Assembly: GCF_017488845.2 (NCBI RefSeq)
Contig: NZ_CP083371.1
Coordinates: forward strand, 620,001 to 684,000
Length of the DNA stretch: 64,000 bases
Origin: Ensifer canadensis
GTDB taxonomy: Bacteria > Pseudomonadota > Alphaproteobacteria > Rhizobiales > Rhizobiaceae
Direction of reading: 5' to 3'
Within the stretch, counting starts at the first letter, position 1. Every line of letters starts with the position of its first letter. Positions 1 through 8,467 of this stretch are shown here, piece after piece. The translations under genes were made by a program, and so were the position numbers. The notes under the pieces are model-generated. The model searched no databases, had not been told where the DNA came from, and saw only the letters and a list, made by a program, of their open reading frames with translations.

Positions 1-23
1 GTTCCAAGCGGTTGATCAAGTAA
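1..23 (+). CDS. 3' end of an upstream gene (probably the sugar-binding protein of the ABC operon)
   Basis: Frame 3 reads Ser-Lys-Arg-Leu-Ile-Lys and then TAA at 21-23, 18 bases before the first permease start. Sugar ABC operons of this family usually place the binding-protein gene just upstream of the two permeases, so this is probably its C-terminus. Six codons cannot prove that. Confidence 0.3.
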
Positions 24-41
24 GCAAAGGGAGTACGGGGG

Positions 42-998
42 ATGGATATGACCTATACCGGGGCAGAGCCCAAGGTGGCAAGGCGCAAGCGCTCAGCCAT
101 CGCGCGCTACGCAGCGCCCTATCTGTTCATCTCCCCGTGGATCCTCGGGTTCCTGTTCTTCACGCTCGGGCCGCTCGTCTTCTCCCTGACGATGAGCTTC
201 TATGACTGGCCGGTGGTCGGTGAGCGGGCCTTTGTCGGTCTCGACAACTATAAATCGATGCTGTTCGACGATCCGCAGTTCTGGGAGAGCCTCTGGATCA
301 CGGTGAAGTTCGCGGCGATCTACGTGCCGTTCAACATCGTCATGTCGTTCCTCTTGGCGATGATGCTGCACAACATCACCTTTGCCAGCGGCTTCTTCCG
401 CACCGCCTTCTATCTGCCGAGCGTCATTTCCGGCGTCGCGCTGGTGACGATCTGGAGCTGGATCTACAGCAAGGAATACGGCCTTTTGAACTTCATGCTG
501 TCGCTCGTCGGCATCCACGGGCCGAACTGGCTCGGCGATCCGAATCTCGCGATCGTCGCGATTATCATCGCCAGCCTCTGGGGTCTCGGCGGCACCATGC
601 TGATCCTTCTGACCGGCCTCAAAGCCATTCCGAAGGAGCTTTACGAGGCGGCCACCGTCTCGGGCGTTCCCGGCTGGGCACAGATGCTGTTCATCACCCT
701 GCCGATGCTCGGGCCGATGCTGCTTTTTACCTTCATCACCTCGATCATCTCGGCCTTCCAACAGTTGACCATCGCGCTCCTCCTGACCAAGGGCGGCCCG
801 CTCGGCTCCACCTATTTCTTTGCTATGTATATCTACGACAACGCCTTCAAATATTTCGACATGGGTTATGCCGCCGCCGGCTCCTGGGTGATGTTCATCA
901 TCGTTCTGGCGCTCAGCCTCGGCGTGATGCGCTGGTCGGCCGCCTGGGTCTACTACGAAGGCGAAGTCCGCCAGAACGATGGAGAAGGCCATGCGTAA
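42..998 (+). CDS. Sugar ABC transporter permease, MalF/UgpA type
   Basis: This 318-residue inner-membrane permease is one of the two channel subunits of a CUT1-type oligosaccharide importer. A basic N-terminus of about 20 residues precedes the first membrane segment near residues 27-50, and about five more hydrophobic segments follow. The cytoplasmic EAA loop that docks the ATPase is visible near residues 201-225 (EAATVSGVPGW...). AAGGGAG lies 8 bases before the ATG at 42. The 3' end overlaps the next permease gene by 8 bases, so the two are translationally coupled. The substrate cannot be read from the permease. The downstream GH63-like and GH42 enzymes suggest a gluco- or galacto-oligosaccharide. 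No ATPase gene is present within the window's part of this operon. Confidence 0.93.
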   Translation: MDMTYTGAEPKVARRKRSAIARYAAPYLFISPWILGFLFFTLGPLVFSLTMSFYDWPVVGERAFVGLDNYKSMLFDDPQFWESLWITVKFAAIYVPFNIVMSFLLAMMLHNITFASGFFRTAFYLPSVISGVALVTIWSWIYSKEYGLLNFMLSLVGIHGPNWLGDPNLAIVAIIIASLWGLGGTMLILLTGLKAIPKELYEAATVSGVPGWAQMLFITLPMLGPMLLFTFITSIISAFQQLTIALLLTKGGPLGSTYFFAMYIYDNAFKYFDMGYAAAGSWVMFIIVLALSLGVMRWSAAWVYYEGEVRQNDGEGHA

Positions 999-1803
999 GA
1001 CGCTGCTCTATTCCGCGCTGATCCTGCTCTCGGCCCTGTTTATCGCGCCGTTCTACTGGACCTTCATGACGGCGATCAAAAGCACCGTCGATCTCTACCA
1101 GTTCCCGCCGGTCTTCTGGCCGTCGGAATGGCACTGGGAGAATTTTGCCGCCGCCTGGAACAAGCAGCCCTTCGGCACCTACCTGACCAACTCGGTCATC
1201 GTCGTCGTGTTTTCGACCATCGGGCAGCTGATCTCGAGCTCGCTGGTTGCCTATGGCTTTGCCCGCTTCCGCTTCCCTGGCCGCGACCCGCTGTTCATCG
1301 TGCTGCTCGCCACCATGATGATCCCGTGGGACGTGAAGATGATTCCGCTCTACATGGAATTCAACATGCTGGGCTGGATCAACACGCTGAAGCCGCTGAT
1401 CGTGCCGGCCTATTTCGCCGACGCCTTCTTCGTCTTCCTGCTTCGCCAGTACATCATGACCGTGCCTATGGAGATCGACGAAGCGGCGCGCATGGATGGT
1501 GCGAATGCCTTCGACATCTATTGGCGCATCCATTTGCCACTGATGATGCCGGCCCTGGTGCTGGTCGGTACCTTCCACTTCATGAACGCGTGGAACGACT
1601 ATCTCGGCCCGCTGATTTTCTTGAACGACCAGTCGAAATACACGCTGACGCTCGGGCTCTCGATGTTCAAGGGCCTGCATGAAGTCGACGTCACCTCGAT
1701 TGCCGCGATCACGGTGATCCTCTGCCTGCCGCCGCTGGCACTGTTCTTCGTCGCCCAGCGCTACATCATGGATGGTGCGGTCGGCTCGTCGGTGAAGGGG
1801 TAA
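991..1803 (+). CDS. Sugar ABC transporter permease, MalG/UgpE type
   Basis: This 270-residue second permease has six predicted membrane segments and an EAA loop in the C-terminal half (EIDEAARMDGANAFDIYWRI). The ATG at 991 has GGAGAAGG at the right distance. The in-frame ATG at 979 has no ribosome-binding site and is less likely. It should form the heterodimeric channel with the upstream permease, whose last codons it overlaps. The following glycosidase starts only 3 bases after its stop. Confidence 0.92.
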   Translation: MRKTLLYSALILLSALFIAPFYWTFMTAIKSTVDLYQFPPVFWPSEWHWENFAAAWNKQPFGTYLTNSVIVVVFSTIGQLISSSLVAYGFARFRFPGRDPLFIVLLATMMIPWDVKMIPLYMEFNMLGWINTLKPLIVPAYFADAFFVFLLRQYIMTVPMEIDEAARMDGANAFDIYWRIHLPLMMPALVLVGTFHFMNAWNDYLGPLIFLNDQSKYTLTLGLSMFKGLHEVDVTSIAAITVILCLPPLALFFVAQRYIMDGAVGSSVKG

Positions 1804-1806
1804 ACG

Positions 1807-3510
1807 ATGCTGTTCGATATCGATCATATCCCCTTCAGCCGAAAAGGACGGTTTCTGACGCTGTCGATGATGAAGGTGCCGGGTGGCGACGGCGCGCGTG
1901 CTCTCTATCTGCGCTTTGTTGCCGGCGGTGACGAACGGCCCTCGCTCGGTCGCCTTTGCCGCGTCGAGTTCCTCGATGCAATGGGCAAGCCGGCGCAGGC
2001 GACCTTTGAGTTGACGCCGGAGCGGCTGGTTGCCCGCATCAATGCCGGATCGCTGACTTTTGTTATCGGCGAGGGCGAGCGGCTACATGTCCGCGGCGAG
2101 AATGCCGGCGTGCGCTTTCACCTGGAAGGATCGCGCTACGATTACGTCTATCGCACGCCCACCGGCGTCGATTGCCTCGTGGCAGCCGTCGAGAACGTGA
2201 AATTCATCCCGCGGGCTGTGTCTGGCACCCTTGACGTGTCGGGCGCCTGGCAGCGCGACCACTCGGCCGACGTTTCCTTCGCATTCACGGGCACCGGCAT
2301 TTTCGAGGGCAATGTCGACTTCTTCCGCACCGTGCCGCCGACAGCGCCGCTTGAGAGCTTCGCGGACGCCCTTTCCGACGTCACTGTCGAGTTCGAAAAG
2401 TGGTACGGCAAGGTGCCGAGGGGCGCGCACGGTCAGGACGCGGCGCATCGGCTGGCAAGCTATCTGCTGTGGGCAAACGGCGTGCCGGTTGGCGGGCAGC
2501 TGACACGGCCGGCGATCTACATGTCCAAGAACCACATGATCAACATCTGGAGTTGGGACAACGCCTTTTCGGCACTGGGTGTGGCGGCCGTCGATGCGGA
2601 CCTCGCCTTTGACCAGCTCGCAGCGATCTTCGACCATCAGGACGGCTCCGGTCTCCTGCCCGATTACATCAATGATCGTGACGTGCTCTTCGCCTTCACC
2701 AAGCCGCCGGTCCATGGCTGGGCGGTGTCGCTTATCGCGGCTAGGCACCCGGATTTCCTGACGGCGGAGCGCAAGAGCTATCTGCGCGACGCAATCGGCC
2801 GGCAGGTCGACTACTGGCTGACCTATGCGCGCACGGACGCAACGTCGCTGCCGAGCTATTTCCATGGCAACGATAGTGGCTGGGACAATGCGACCTTCTT
2901 TGCCGAAGGTGGCCCGGTCATCTCGCCTGATCTGCCGGTATTCCTCATTCTCGCTTGCGAGACGCTTGCGACTTTGCTCGAGAGCGATCCTGCGCGTGCT
3001 GCGGAATGGAACGCCAAGGCGGATGCCTTGCAGGCGTTGCTGTTCGTGCGCCTCTGGACCGGCGCAACGTTTGGCGCCCGGCTTGCGGGCGCACCGGACC
3101 GCATCTTGCCGGGCGAAAACCTGATCCAGTTCATGCCGCTGTTGCTCGGCACGCGTCTGCCCGCGGAAATGCGCGAAAAGCTTGTTGCCCGTCTCGTCGC
3201 TGGCGGCTTCATCACCGCCTGGGGGCCGGCAACCGAAAGCCCCAAAAGTTCGTTCTATGAGGATGACGGCTACTGGCGCGGCCCGATCTGGGCACCGACG
3301 ACGTTGCTCCTTTGGGATGGCCTGCGTCGGCAAGGGGAGATTGAACTGGCGCGCGAAATCGCGGAAAAGTTCTGTTCACTTGCCAGCAAAAGCGGTATGG
3401 CCGAAAACTTCGATGCGCGGTCGGGGAGGGGACTTCGCGATCGGGCATTTGCCTGGACATCCGCAGTCTATCTCCTGCTGGCGGCATCGCTCAGCGACGA
3501 CAATCCATGA
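1807..3510 (+). CDS. GH63/GH37-like (alpha/alpha)6 glycoside hydrolase
   Basis: This 567-residue protein has an N-terminal beta-sandwich-like region and a C-terminal alpha-toroid. Visible hallmarks are the NIWSWDNAF block near residue 242, a GNDSGWDNAT block near residue 352 whose Asp fits the general acid of GH63 enzymes such as E. coli YgjK, and a late GPIWAPTT...MAENFDARSGRG region that supplies the second carboxylate. It has no signal peptide, so it would act in the cytoplasm on sugars brought in by the co-transcribed permeases. Trehalase (GH37) and mannosylglycerate-hydrolase-like relatives share this fold, so the exact bond cleaved is open. Confidence 0.75.
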   Translation: MLFDIDHIPFSRKGRFLTLSMMKVPGGDGARALYLRFVAGGDERPSLGRLCRVEFLDAMGKPAQATFELTPERLVARINAGSLTFVIGEGERLHVRGENAGVRFHLEGSRYDYVYRTPTGVDCLVAAVENVKFIPRAVSGTLDVSGAWQRDHSADVSFAFTGTGIFEGNVDFFRTVPPTAPLESFADALSDVTVEFEKWYGKVPRGAHGQDAAHRLASYLLWANGVPVGGQLTRPAIYMSKNHMINIWSWDNAFSALGVAAVDADLAFDQLAAIFDHQDGSGLLPDYINDRDVLFAFTKPPVHGWAVSLIAARHPDFLTAERKSYLRDAIGRQVDYWLTYARTDATSLPSYFHGNDSGWDNATFFAEGGPVISPDLPVFLILACETLATLLESDPARAAEWNAKADALQALLFVRLWTGATFGARLAGAPDRILPGENLIQFMPLLLGTRLPAEMREKLVARLVAGGFITAWGPATESPKSSFYEDDGYWRGPIWAPTTLLLWDGLRRQGEIELAREIAEKFCSLASKSGMAENFDARSGRGLRDRAFAWTSAVYLLLAASLSDDNP

Positions 3511-4559
3511 CGAGCCGAGACGCCATGCAAAGACCAACGATCAAGACCATTGCGCAGGAAACGGGGCTGTCGATTGCCACCGTTTCGAAGGCCCTGAAGC
3601 ATTCGCCTCAGGTTCGCCCGGAGACGCGCGCGATCGTGATCGAGGCGGCCGAGCGCGTCGGCTACGAACTGAACATGCACGGCGTGCAGTTGCGCACTGG
3701 CAAGACCTATCAGGTCGCGGCGATCATGACGGCGCCCGGCCCGAAGCAGAACGAGTGGGAAGGCGTGGAATACGCCCAGCTCTTGAGCGGCATTTCCTGG
3801 GCGCTGGAAGACAGCCCGTACCGGGTCTCGCTCTATGCGGTCAGGAATTTCGAGGAAAGCCAGGCCGTCATCCAGCAGATCGTGTCGCTGAAGAAGGCCG
3901 ACGGCATCATCATCTCGGGCACGCGCGCCGACGATCCGCGCATCCGCACGATGCAGGCGGCCGACTTTCCCTTCGTCACCTATGGCACCAGCGTGCACAA
4001 CGCGCCGCATGCCTATGTCGATGCCGACAACGAGCAGATGATCCGGGTTTCGATGGCGAGACTGGTCGACCGCGGCCATCGCCGCATCGCGCTGCTCAAC
4101 CCACTGTCGGATCTGAGCTACGGCATAACCCGGTTTGAAAGCTACAGGCGCGCGCTCGAGGTTGCCGGCTTGCCGTTCGACCCGGCTCTGGTCGCACATG
4201 GGCGGTTGACGCCGGCCTTCGGGCGGGAGAACGTGCTGACGATGGCGGATCTCTCCAATCCGCCGACCGCCTATATCTGCGCCAACGAAGCCTCGGCGCT
4301 CGGCGCCTTCTCCGGTTTCCATGAGCGCGGCCTCGTGCATGGCCGCGACGCCGTCATCAATGCCACTGACGACCTGAACGTCAGTCAGTATTTCGCGCCA
4401 CCGATCACCACCTATTACCTGCCGATCAGCGAGCCGAGCAGCCTGCTCGGCGCCTACATCCTTCGCCGGATGGAGGGCGAGCCGCCGGAGGCGCTGCAGA
4501 CGCTTTTGATGCCGAAGCTGATCGAGCGCTGCGACGACCGTTTGACCCCAAACCGCTGA
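3507..4559 (+). CDS. LacI-family transcriptional regulator
   Basis: This 350-residue regulator has an N-terminal helix-turn-helix (TIKTIAQETGLSIATVSKAL, residues about 10-30) followed by the hinge region and a periplasmic-binding-protein-like effector domain. Its start overlaps the glycosidase stop (ATGA), so it is the fourth gene of the transport operon and probably represses that operon. A second ATG at 3525 could also be used. A perfect 18-bp palindrome with the central CG typical of LacI operators lies 40 bases downstream, before the GH42 gene. Confidence 0.92.
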   Translation: MTSRDAMQRPTIKTIAQETGLSIATVSKALKHSPQVRPETRAIVIEAAERVGYELNMHGVQLRTGKTYQVAAIMTAPGPKQNEWEGVEYAQLLSGISWALEDSPYRVSLYAVRNFEESQAVIQQIVSLKKADGIIISGTRADDPRIRTMQAADFPFVTYGTSVHNAPHAYVDADNEQMIRVSMARLVDRGHRRIALLNPLSDLSYGITRFESYRRALEVAGLPFDPALVAHGRLTPAFGRENVLTMADLSNPPTAYICANEASALGAFSGFHERGLVHGRDAVINATDDLNVSQYFAPPITTYYLPISEPSSLLGAYILRRMEGEPPEALQTLLMPKLIERCDDRLTPNR

Positions 4560-4599
4560 AGACGAACAACGACCCGACGACCACACGACTGCGCCTGAT

Positions 4600-4617
4600 G
4601 ATATAAACGTTTATATC
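4600..4617 (+). promoter_or_regulatory. Palindromic LacI-type operator before the GH42 gene
   Basis: GATATAAACGTTTATATC is a perfect 18-bp palindrome with a central CG, the usual form of LacI/GalR operators. It lies between the LacI gene and the GH42 start at 4745, in an otherwise GC-rich stretch. It most likely controls the GH42 gene, which would then have its own promoter. Confidence 0.7.
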
Positions 4618-4744
4618 CCGGAGAGCGCTCGCATCGAAGACGAAGTGCCGGGTGAAGCCGGCCGAGAGCATGACGAAGGACCCGATCTTGCATATGCCCC
4701 TGACGAGACCGAACCGTTTCAACGCCGACCAGCAGGAGACCGAC

Positions 4745-6700
4745 ATGCTCGAACTCGGCGTCTGCTACTATCCGGAGCAATGGCCGCGCGAGAAATGGGA
4801 AGAGGACGCCCGCCGCATGGTCGAACTCGGGCTTGCCTGGGTGCGCATCGGCGAATTCGCCTGGGCCAAGATCGAACCCAGATCGGGTGAATTTCATTGG
4901 GAGTGGCTTGATGACGCGATCGACGTGCTCGGCCGCGCCGGTCTCAAGGTCATCTTGGGCACGCCGACCGCCGCACCGCCGAAGTGGCTGATCGATCGTC
5001 ACCCGGACATCCTGCCAGTCGACGTCAAGGGTGTCGTGCGCAAGTTCGGTGCCCGGCGCCACTATTGCTTCTCCAGTCGCAGCTACCGCATCGAGGCCGC
5101 ACGCATCTCGGAGGCCATGGCCGAACGTTACGGCAAGAACGCCTTCGTCCATGCCTGGCAGACGGACAACGAATATGGCGACCATGACACGATCTACAGC
5201 TATTCCGGCGAGGCCGAGCGGGCGTTTCGGCTTTGGCTCGCCGAGCGCTACGGCACGACCGACGAACTGAACCGCGCCTGGGGCACGGCGTTCTGGGCGA
5301 TGAACTATGACAGCTTCGACGAAGTCGAACTGCCGAACAACCTCGTCGAAGAGCCGAGCCCGACCCATATCGTCGACTTCATCCGCTTCTCGTCCGACCA
5401 GGTGAAGAGCTTCAACAAGGCGCAAGTCGACATCATCCGCAAGCACTCGCCGGGTCGTCCGGTGACGCACAATTTCATGTCGCAGAACACCGACTTCGAC
5501 CACTACAAGGTCGGCGAAGACATCGATATCGCGTCCTGGGACGTTTACCCGATGGGTGGGCTGTTGAACGGTCGTCTTTCACCGGAGGACAAGGGACGCT
5601 ACCTGCGTGTCGGCGATCCGGACCAGCCTGCCTTTAACCACGATCTCTACCGGGCCGTCGGCCGTGGACGCGTCTGGGTGATGGAACAGCAGCCCGGTCC
5701 GGTCAATTGGGCGGCGCACAACCAGTCGCCGGCCGATGGCATGGTTCGGCTCTGGACCTGGCTTGCCTATGCGCATGGCGTCGACATGGTTTCCTATTTC
5801 CGCTGGCGGCAGGTGCCGTTTGCGCAGGAGCAGTTCCATGCCGGCCTCTTGCTTCCCAACAGCGAGCCCGACCAAGGCTATCTCGAGGTGGCTCAGGTCG
5901 CAGAAGAGATGAAGCGGCTGCCGAAAGGCGAGGCACGCGGCAAGGCCAAGGTCGCGATCCTGCTCGACTACAATTCGCGCTGGGCGACCCGCGCCCTGCC
6001 GCAGGGTCGGACCTATTCGGCCTCGGCGACGGCGCTCGACTGGTATTCGACCGTCTCTCGCCTGGGCGTCGACGTCGATTTCATCGGCCAGCATTCCGAT
6101 CTCGACGGCTACCAGCTGGTGCTGGCGCCAGACCTTGTCATCGCCAATCAGGCCTTTGTCGAGAAGCTGGTCGCGTCGCAAGCCAGGGTCTTGTTCGGAC
6201 CGCGCAGCGGCAGCAAGACTGAGGACATGCACATTCCCGAGGGATTGCCGCCGGGACCGCTCGCAGCACTTGTCGACGTCAGTGTCGCTCGCGTTGAATC
6301 CCTGCCGGAATTTCATAGCGAGACCGTGCTTTACGGCAACGAGACCTATCCGGCCGGCATCTGGCGCGAGACCGTGCGCACCAGCGAGGCGGTGCTGGCG
6401 ACCTTCGAAGGGGAATACCGCAATGGCGCGCCGGCACTCGTCGGCAACGACAAGGCGCGTTACATGGCGGCGGCCGCCCGTGGCGACCTGCTGAAAAAGG
6501 TGATCAATGACGCCCTTGGCTGGGCTTCGGTCGAAGCGCTCGCCGATCTCGGCGATTTGCGCATCACCCGTCGCGGCAAGCTCAACTTCGCCTTCAACTA
6601 CGGCAAGGAAGCGGCGGACGTGCCGGCTGGCGCTGGCGCTACCTTCCATGTCGGTGCCCGCAAGCTCGGTCCCGTCGACGTCGCCATCTGGACGGAATGA
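4745..6700 (+). CDS. GH42 beta-galactosidase
   Basis: This 651-residue cytoplasmic enzyme opens with LGVCYYPEQWP, the conserved start of GH42. The acid/base Glu is in WQTDNEYG near residue 140 and the nucleophile Glu in VWVMEQQPGPVNW near residue 312. The ATG at 4745 has AGGAG 7-8 bases upstream. The frame stays open back to 4652, but that stretch has no family match and no ribosome-binding site. The enzyme removes terminal beta-galactosyl residues. With the ABC permeases and the GH63-like enzyme it completes an oligosaccharide-use locus. A strong hairpin follows the stop. Confidence 0.92.
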   Translation: MLELGVCYYPEQWPREKWEEDARRMVELGLAWVRIGEFAWAKIEPRSGEFHWEWLDDAIDVLGRAGLKVILGTPTAAPPKWLIDRHPDILPVDVKGVVRKFGARRHYCFSSRSYRIEAARISEAMAERYGKNAFVHAWQTDNEYGDHDTIYSYSGEAERAFRLWLAERYGTTDELNRAWGTAFWAMNYDSFDEVELPNNLVEEPSPTHIVDFIRFSSDQVKSFNKAQVDIIRKHSPGRPVTHNFMSQNTDFDHYKVGEDIDIASWDVYPMGGLLNGRLSPEDKGRYLRVGDPDQPAFNHDLYRAVGRGRVWVMEQQPGPVNWAAHNQSPADGMVRLWTWLAYAHGVDMVSYFRWRQVPFAQEQFHAGLLLPNSEPDQGYLEVAQVAEEMKRLPKGEARGKAKVAILLDYNSRWATRALPQGRTYSASATALDWYSTVSRLGVDVDFIGQHSDLDGYQLVLAPDLVIANQAFVEKLVASQARVLFGPRSGSKTEDMHIPEGLPPGPLAALVDVSVARVESLPEFHSETVLYGNETYPAGIWRETVRTSEAVLATFEGEYRNGAPALVGNDKARYMAAAARGDLLKKVINDALGWASVEALADLGDLRITRRGKLNFAFNYGKEAADVPAGAGATFHVGARKLGPVDVAIWTE

Positions 6701-6706
6701 GAATTG

Positions 6707-6736
6707 GACCGTGGGCGGATCGCTCCGCCCACGGTC
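6707..6736. terminator. Bidirectional hairpin between GH42 and the SRPBCC gene
   Basis: A perfect 13-bp stem (6707-6719 with 6724-6736) closes on a 4-base loop. It lies 6 bases after the GH42 stop and 9 bases from the stop of the convergent SRPBCC gene. There is no T run on either side, so termination may need more than the hairpin. Confidence 0.7.
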
Positions 6737-6745
6737 ATTCCATGA

Positions 6746-7240
6746 CTATTTGGCCGGTTCGGAGGCCAGGATTCCTTCGAGGCGGTCATAGCCGATGGCA
6801 ATGCCGCTCTCCATCGGCGACTTGAGGACGGCATCGCGGGTCTCCGTCGAAGAGTAGATAACAGCCGTCGTCACCGTGGTGCGCCCACCCTCCTCGACGA
6901 AGTGGGTCGTCACTTGGGTTTGGCCGCCGGTCCAGTCCTCGTCAAAGAGTTCCTCGTGCACGATCCGGTCCGGCGCTTGGATCTCGCGATAGGTTCCGCC
7001 CATGCCCATCTCGACACCTTCGGCGCTTTTCCAGACGTAACGGAAGGTCCCGCCAGGTCTCAAATCAATCTCGCAAACGGGCAGCGACCAGCCGTCCGGG
7101 CCGGTCAGCCAGCGCTTGACGAGCGCCGGTTTGGTGAAGGCGTCGAAGACCAGCCGGCGCGGCGCGTCAAAGCTGCGGACGATGCGGATTTCCCGGTCGC
7201 CATGCGCCGTGACAACAAGTTTGTTGGATGCAGCATTCAT
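6746..7240 (-). CDS. SRPBCC/AHSA1-domain protein
   Basis: This 164-residue protein of the START/Bet v1-like AHSA1 class has typical blocks such as IRIVRSFDAPRRLVFDAF, VKRWLTGPDGW and LRPGGTFRYVW. These proteins have a hydrophobic ligand cavity and are commonly paired with an ArsR repressor, as here. The cellular ligand is unknown. The start has AAGGAGG 6-7 bases upstream, and the ArsR stop lies one base before the ATG, so the pair is co-translated. Confidence 0.85.
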   Translation of the reverse strand: MNAASNKLVVTAHGDREIRIVRSFDAPRRLVFDAFTKPALVKRWLTGPDGWSLPVCEIDLRPGGTFRYVWKSAEGVEMGMGGTYREIQAPDRIVHEELFDEDWTGGQTQVTTHFVEEGGRTTVTTAVIYSSTETRDAVLKSPMESGIAIGYDRLEGILASEPAK

Positions 7241-7241
7241 G

Positions 7242-7625
7242 TCATTCCTCCTTCGTGGTGAAATTGGTGGGGAGTGCGGCCGACGCCTGTGATGCAGCCT
7301 CGGCTTTCAGCTCCTCAAGCAGGGTGTCGAGGCGGGCAAAATTCGCTTGCCAAAGCTTGCGATATTCCTCCAGCCAGTCGGCTGCCTCAGTGAGCGGATC
7401 GATCTCGATGCGGCAGGGACGGCGCTGTGCATCGCGGCTGCGCGAAACCAGCCCGGCGCGCTCCAGCACCTTCAGGTGCTTCGACACGGCCGGCTGGCTC
7501 ATGGCGAAGGGCTCTGCAAGTTCGAGGACGGATGCTTCGCCCAGGGCCAGACGGGCAAGGATCGCCCGCCGTGTCGGGTCAGCAAGGGCGGAAAAGGTAG
7601 CGTCGAGGCGTTCGGATGGGGGCAT
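7242..7625 (-). CDS. ArsR-family winged-helix regulator
   Basis: This 127-residue regulator has the winged-helix core FSALADPTRRAILARL...MSQPAVSKHLKVLERAGLVSRSRD. It lacks the CxC metal site of classical ArsR proteins and matches the subgroup paired with SRPBCC proteins. The ATG at 7625 is preferred over an in-frame TTG at 7637 because that TTG lies inside the operator. No Shine-Dalgarno sequence precedes either start, so the mRNA may be leaderless. It probably represses its own operon through the inverted repeat at 7630-7661. Confidence 0.88.
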   Translation of the reverse strand: MPPSERLDATFSALADPTRRAILARLALGEASVLELAEPFAMSQPAVSKHLKVLERAGLVSRSRDAQRRPCRIEIDPLTEAADWLEEYRKLWQANFARLDTLLEELKAEAASQASAALPTNFTTKEE

Positions 7626-7629
7626 TTGT

Positions 7630-7661
7630 ATAACCAAATAGTTTTATAACTATTCGGTTAT
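7630..7661 (-). promoter_or_regulatory. Inverted-repeat operator of the ArsR gene
   Basis: Two 14-base arms (7630-7643 and 7648-7661) match as an inverted repeat at 13 of 14 positions around a 4-base TTAT spacer. The site ends 4 bases before the ArsR ATG, so bound repressor would cover the promoter and the transcription start. It is AT-rich in a GC-rich neighbourhood. Confidence 0.7.
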
Positions 7662-7879
7662 GTTGCAACCCGGCGCGAGAGTCAAGACTGCCCATGGGCA
7701 GGGAGCGCGCGACGCGTTTGCCGGCACCTTTTGCGAAGTGCATATTCGTCACACTGCAAGTTGTGGAAGAGACGCCTCGCGGCCTCGATCAACTTTGCCG
7801 GTGGGCTATGGCTGGACTGATGCCGGTAAGATTCGGCCCGGATCTTGGGCGTGCCGGCAGTGGACAGGAGTACCAGACC

Positions 7880-8377
7880 ATGAAGATCATTCGGATTGCC
7901 AAAACCGCAGCCGTTGCTGCAATCGCCTTGTTTTCAACGCTCGTCGCCTTCGGCAACATCACCGACTACGCAACGAACTTCGCCTTCGTTCAGCATGTGA
8001 TGATGATGGATACGATCTTTCCCGACGCGGCGATCAAATATCGCGCCATCACCAGTCCGGTGCTTCACAACCTGTTCTATGTCGTGATCATCGCGGCGGA
8101 AACGTTGACGGCGCTGCTTTGCTGGCTCGGTGCCTACAGGCTCGCCACTAACCTCAACGGTGGCGCCCGCGAATTCAACCGGGCGAAGACGGTGGCGATC
8201 GCCGGCCTGACGCTCGGCTTCCTCGTCTGGCAGGTCGGCTTCATGTCGGTCGGCGGTGAATGGTTCGGCATGTGGATGTCGAAACAATGGAACGGCGTTC
8301 CCGACGCCTTCCGCTTCTTCATCACCATCCTGCTGGTGCTGATCTTCGTGGCGCAGCGCGACGAAGAAACCGTGTGA
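7880..8377 (+). CDS. DUF2165 small integral membrane protein
   Basis: This 165-residue protein has four hydrophobic segments (about residues 8-27, 67-88, 104-123 and 142-160). It carries the conserved blocks of DUF2165, including FGNITDYATNF, the AIKYRAITSP loop and a WFGMWMSKQWNG loop before the last helix. Function is unknown in the family. GGACAGGAG sits 9 bases before the ATG at 7880. It appears to be monocistronic, with a hairpin right after the stop. Confidence 0.82.
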   Translation: MKIIRIAKTAAVAAIALFSTLVAFGNITDYATNFAFVQHVMMMDTIFPDAAIKYRAITSPVLHNLFYVVIIAAETLTALLCWLGAYRLATNLNGGAREFNRAKTVAIAGLTLGFLVWQVGFMSVGGEWFGMWMSKQWNGVPDAFRFFITILLVLIFVAQRDEETV

Positions 8378-8386
8378 ATGAAAAAG

Positions 8387-8410
8387 GGGAGCCGTCAATG
8401 AACGGCTCCC
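8387..8410 (-). terminator. Rho-independent terminator of the pca operon
   Basis: A perfect 9-bp stem (8387-8395 with 8402-8410) and 6-base loop are followed on the minus strand by TTTTT (8385-8381). This is a canonical terminator about 60 bases after the pcaF stop. The hairpin could also serve the DUF2165 gene arriving from the other side. Confidence 0.85.
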
Positions 8411-8467
8411 TATCTGGCTTTCAGATGCGCTTACCGAGCATGCGTTACCGCAAAACCGCGGAGTGCT

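Noticed and set aside
4652..4744. Longer N-terminus for the GH42 enzyme
   Set aside because: The 31 extra residues lack family similarity, and the ATG at 4745 has a proper ribosome-binding site and the conserved GH42 opening.
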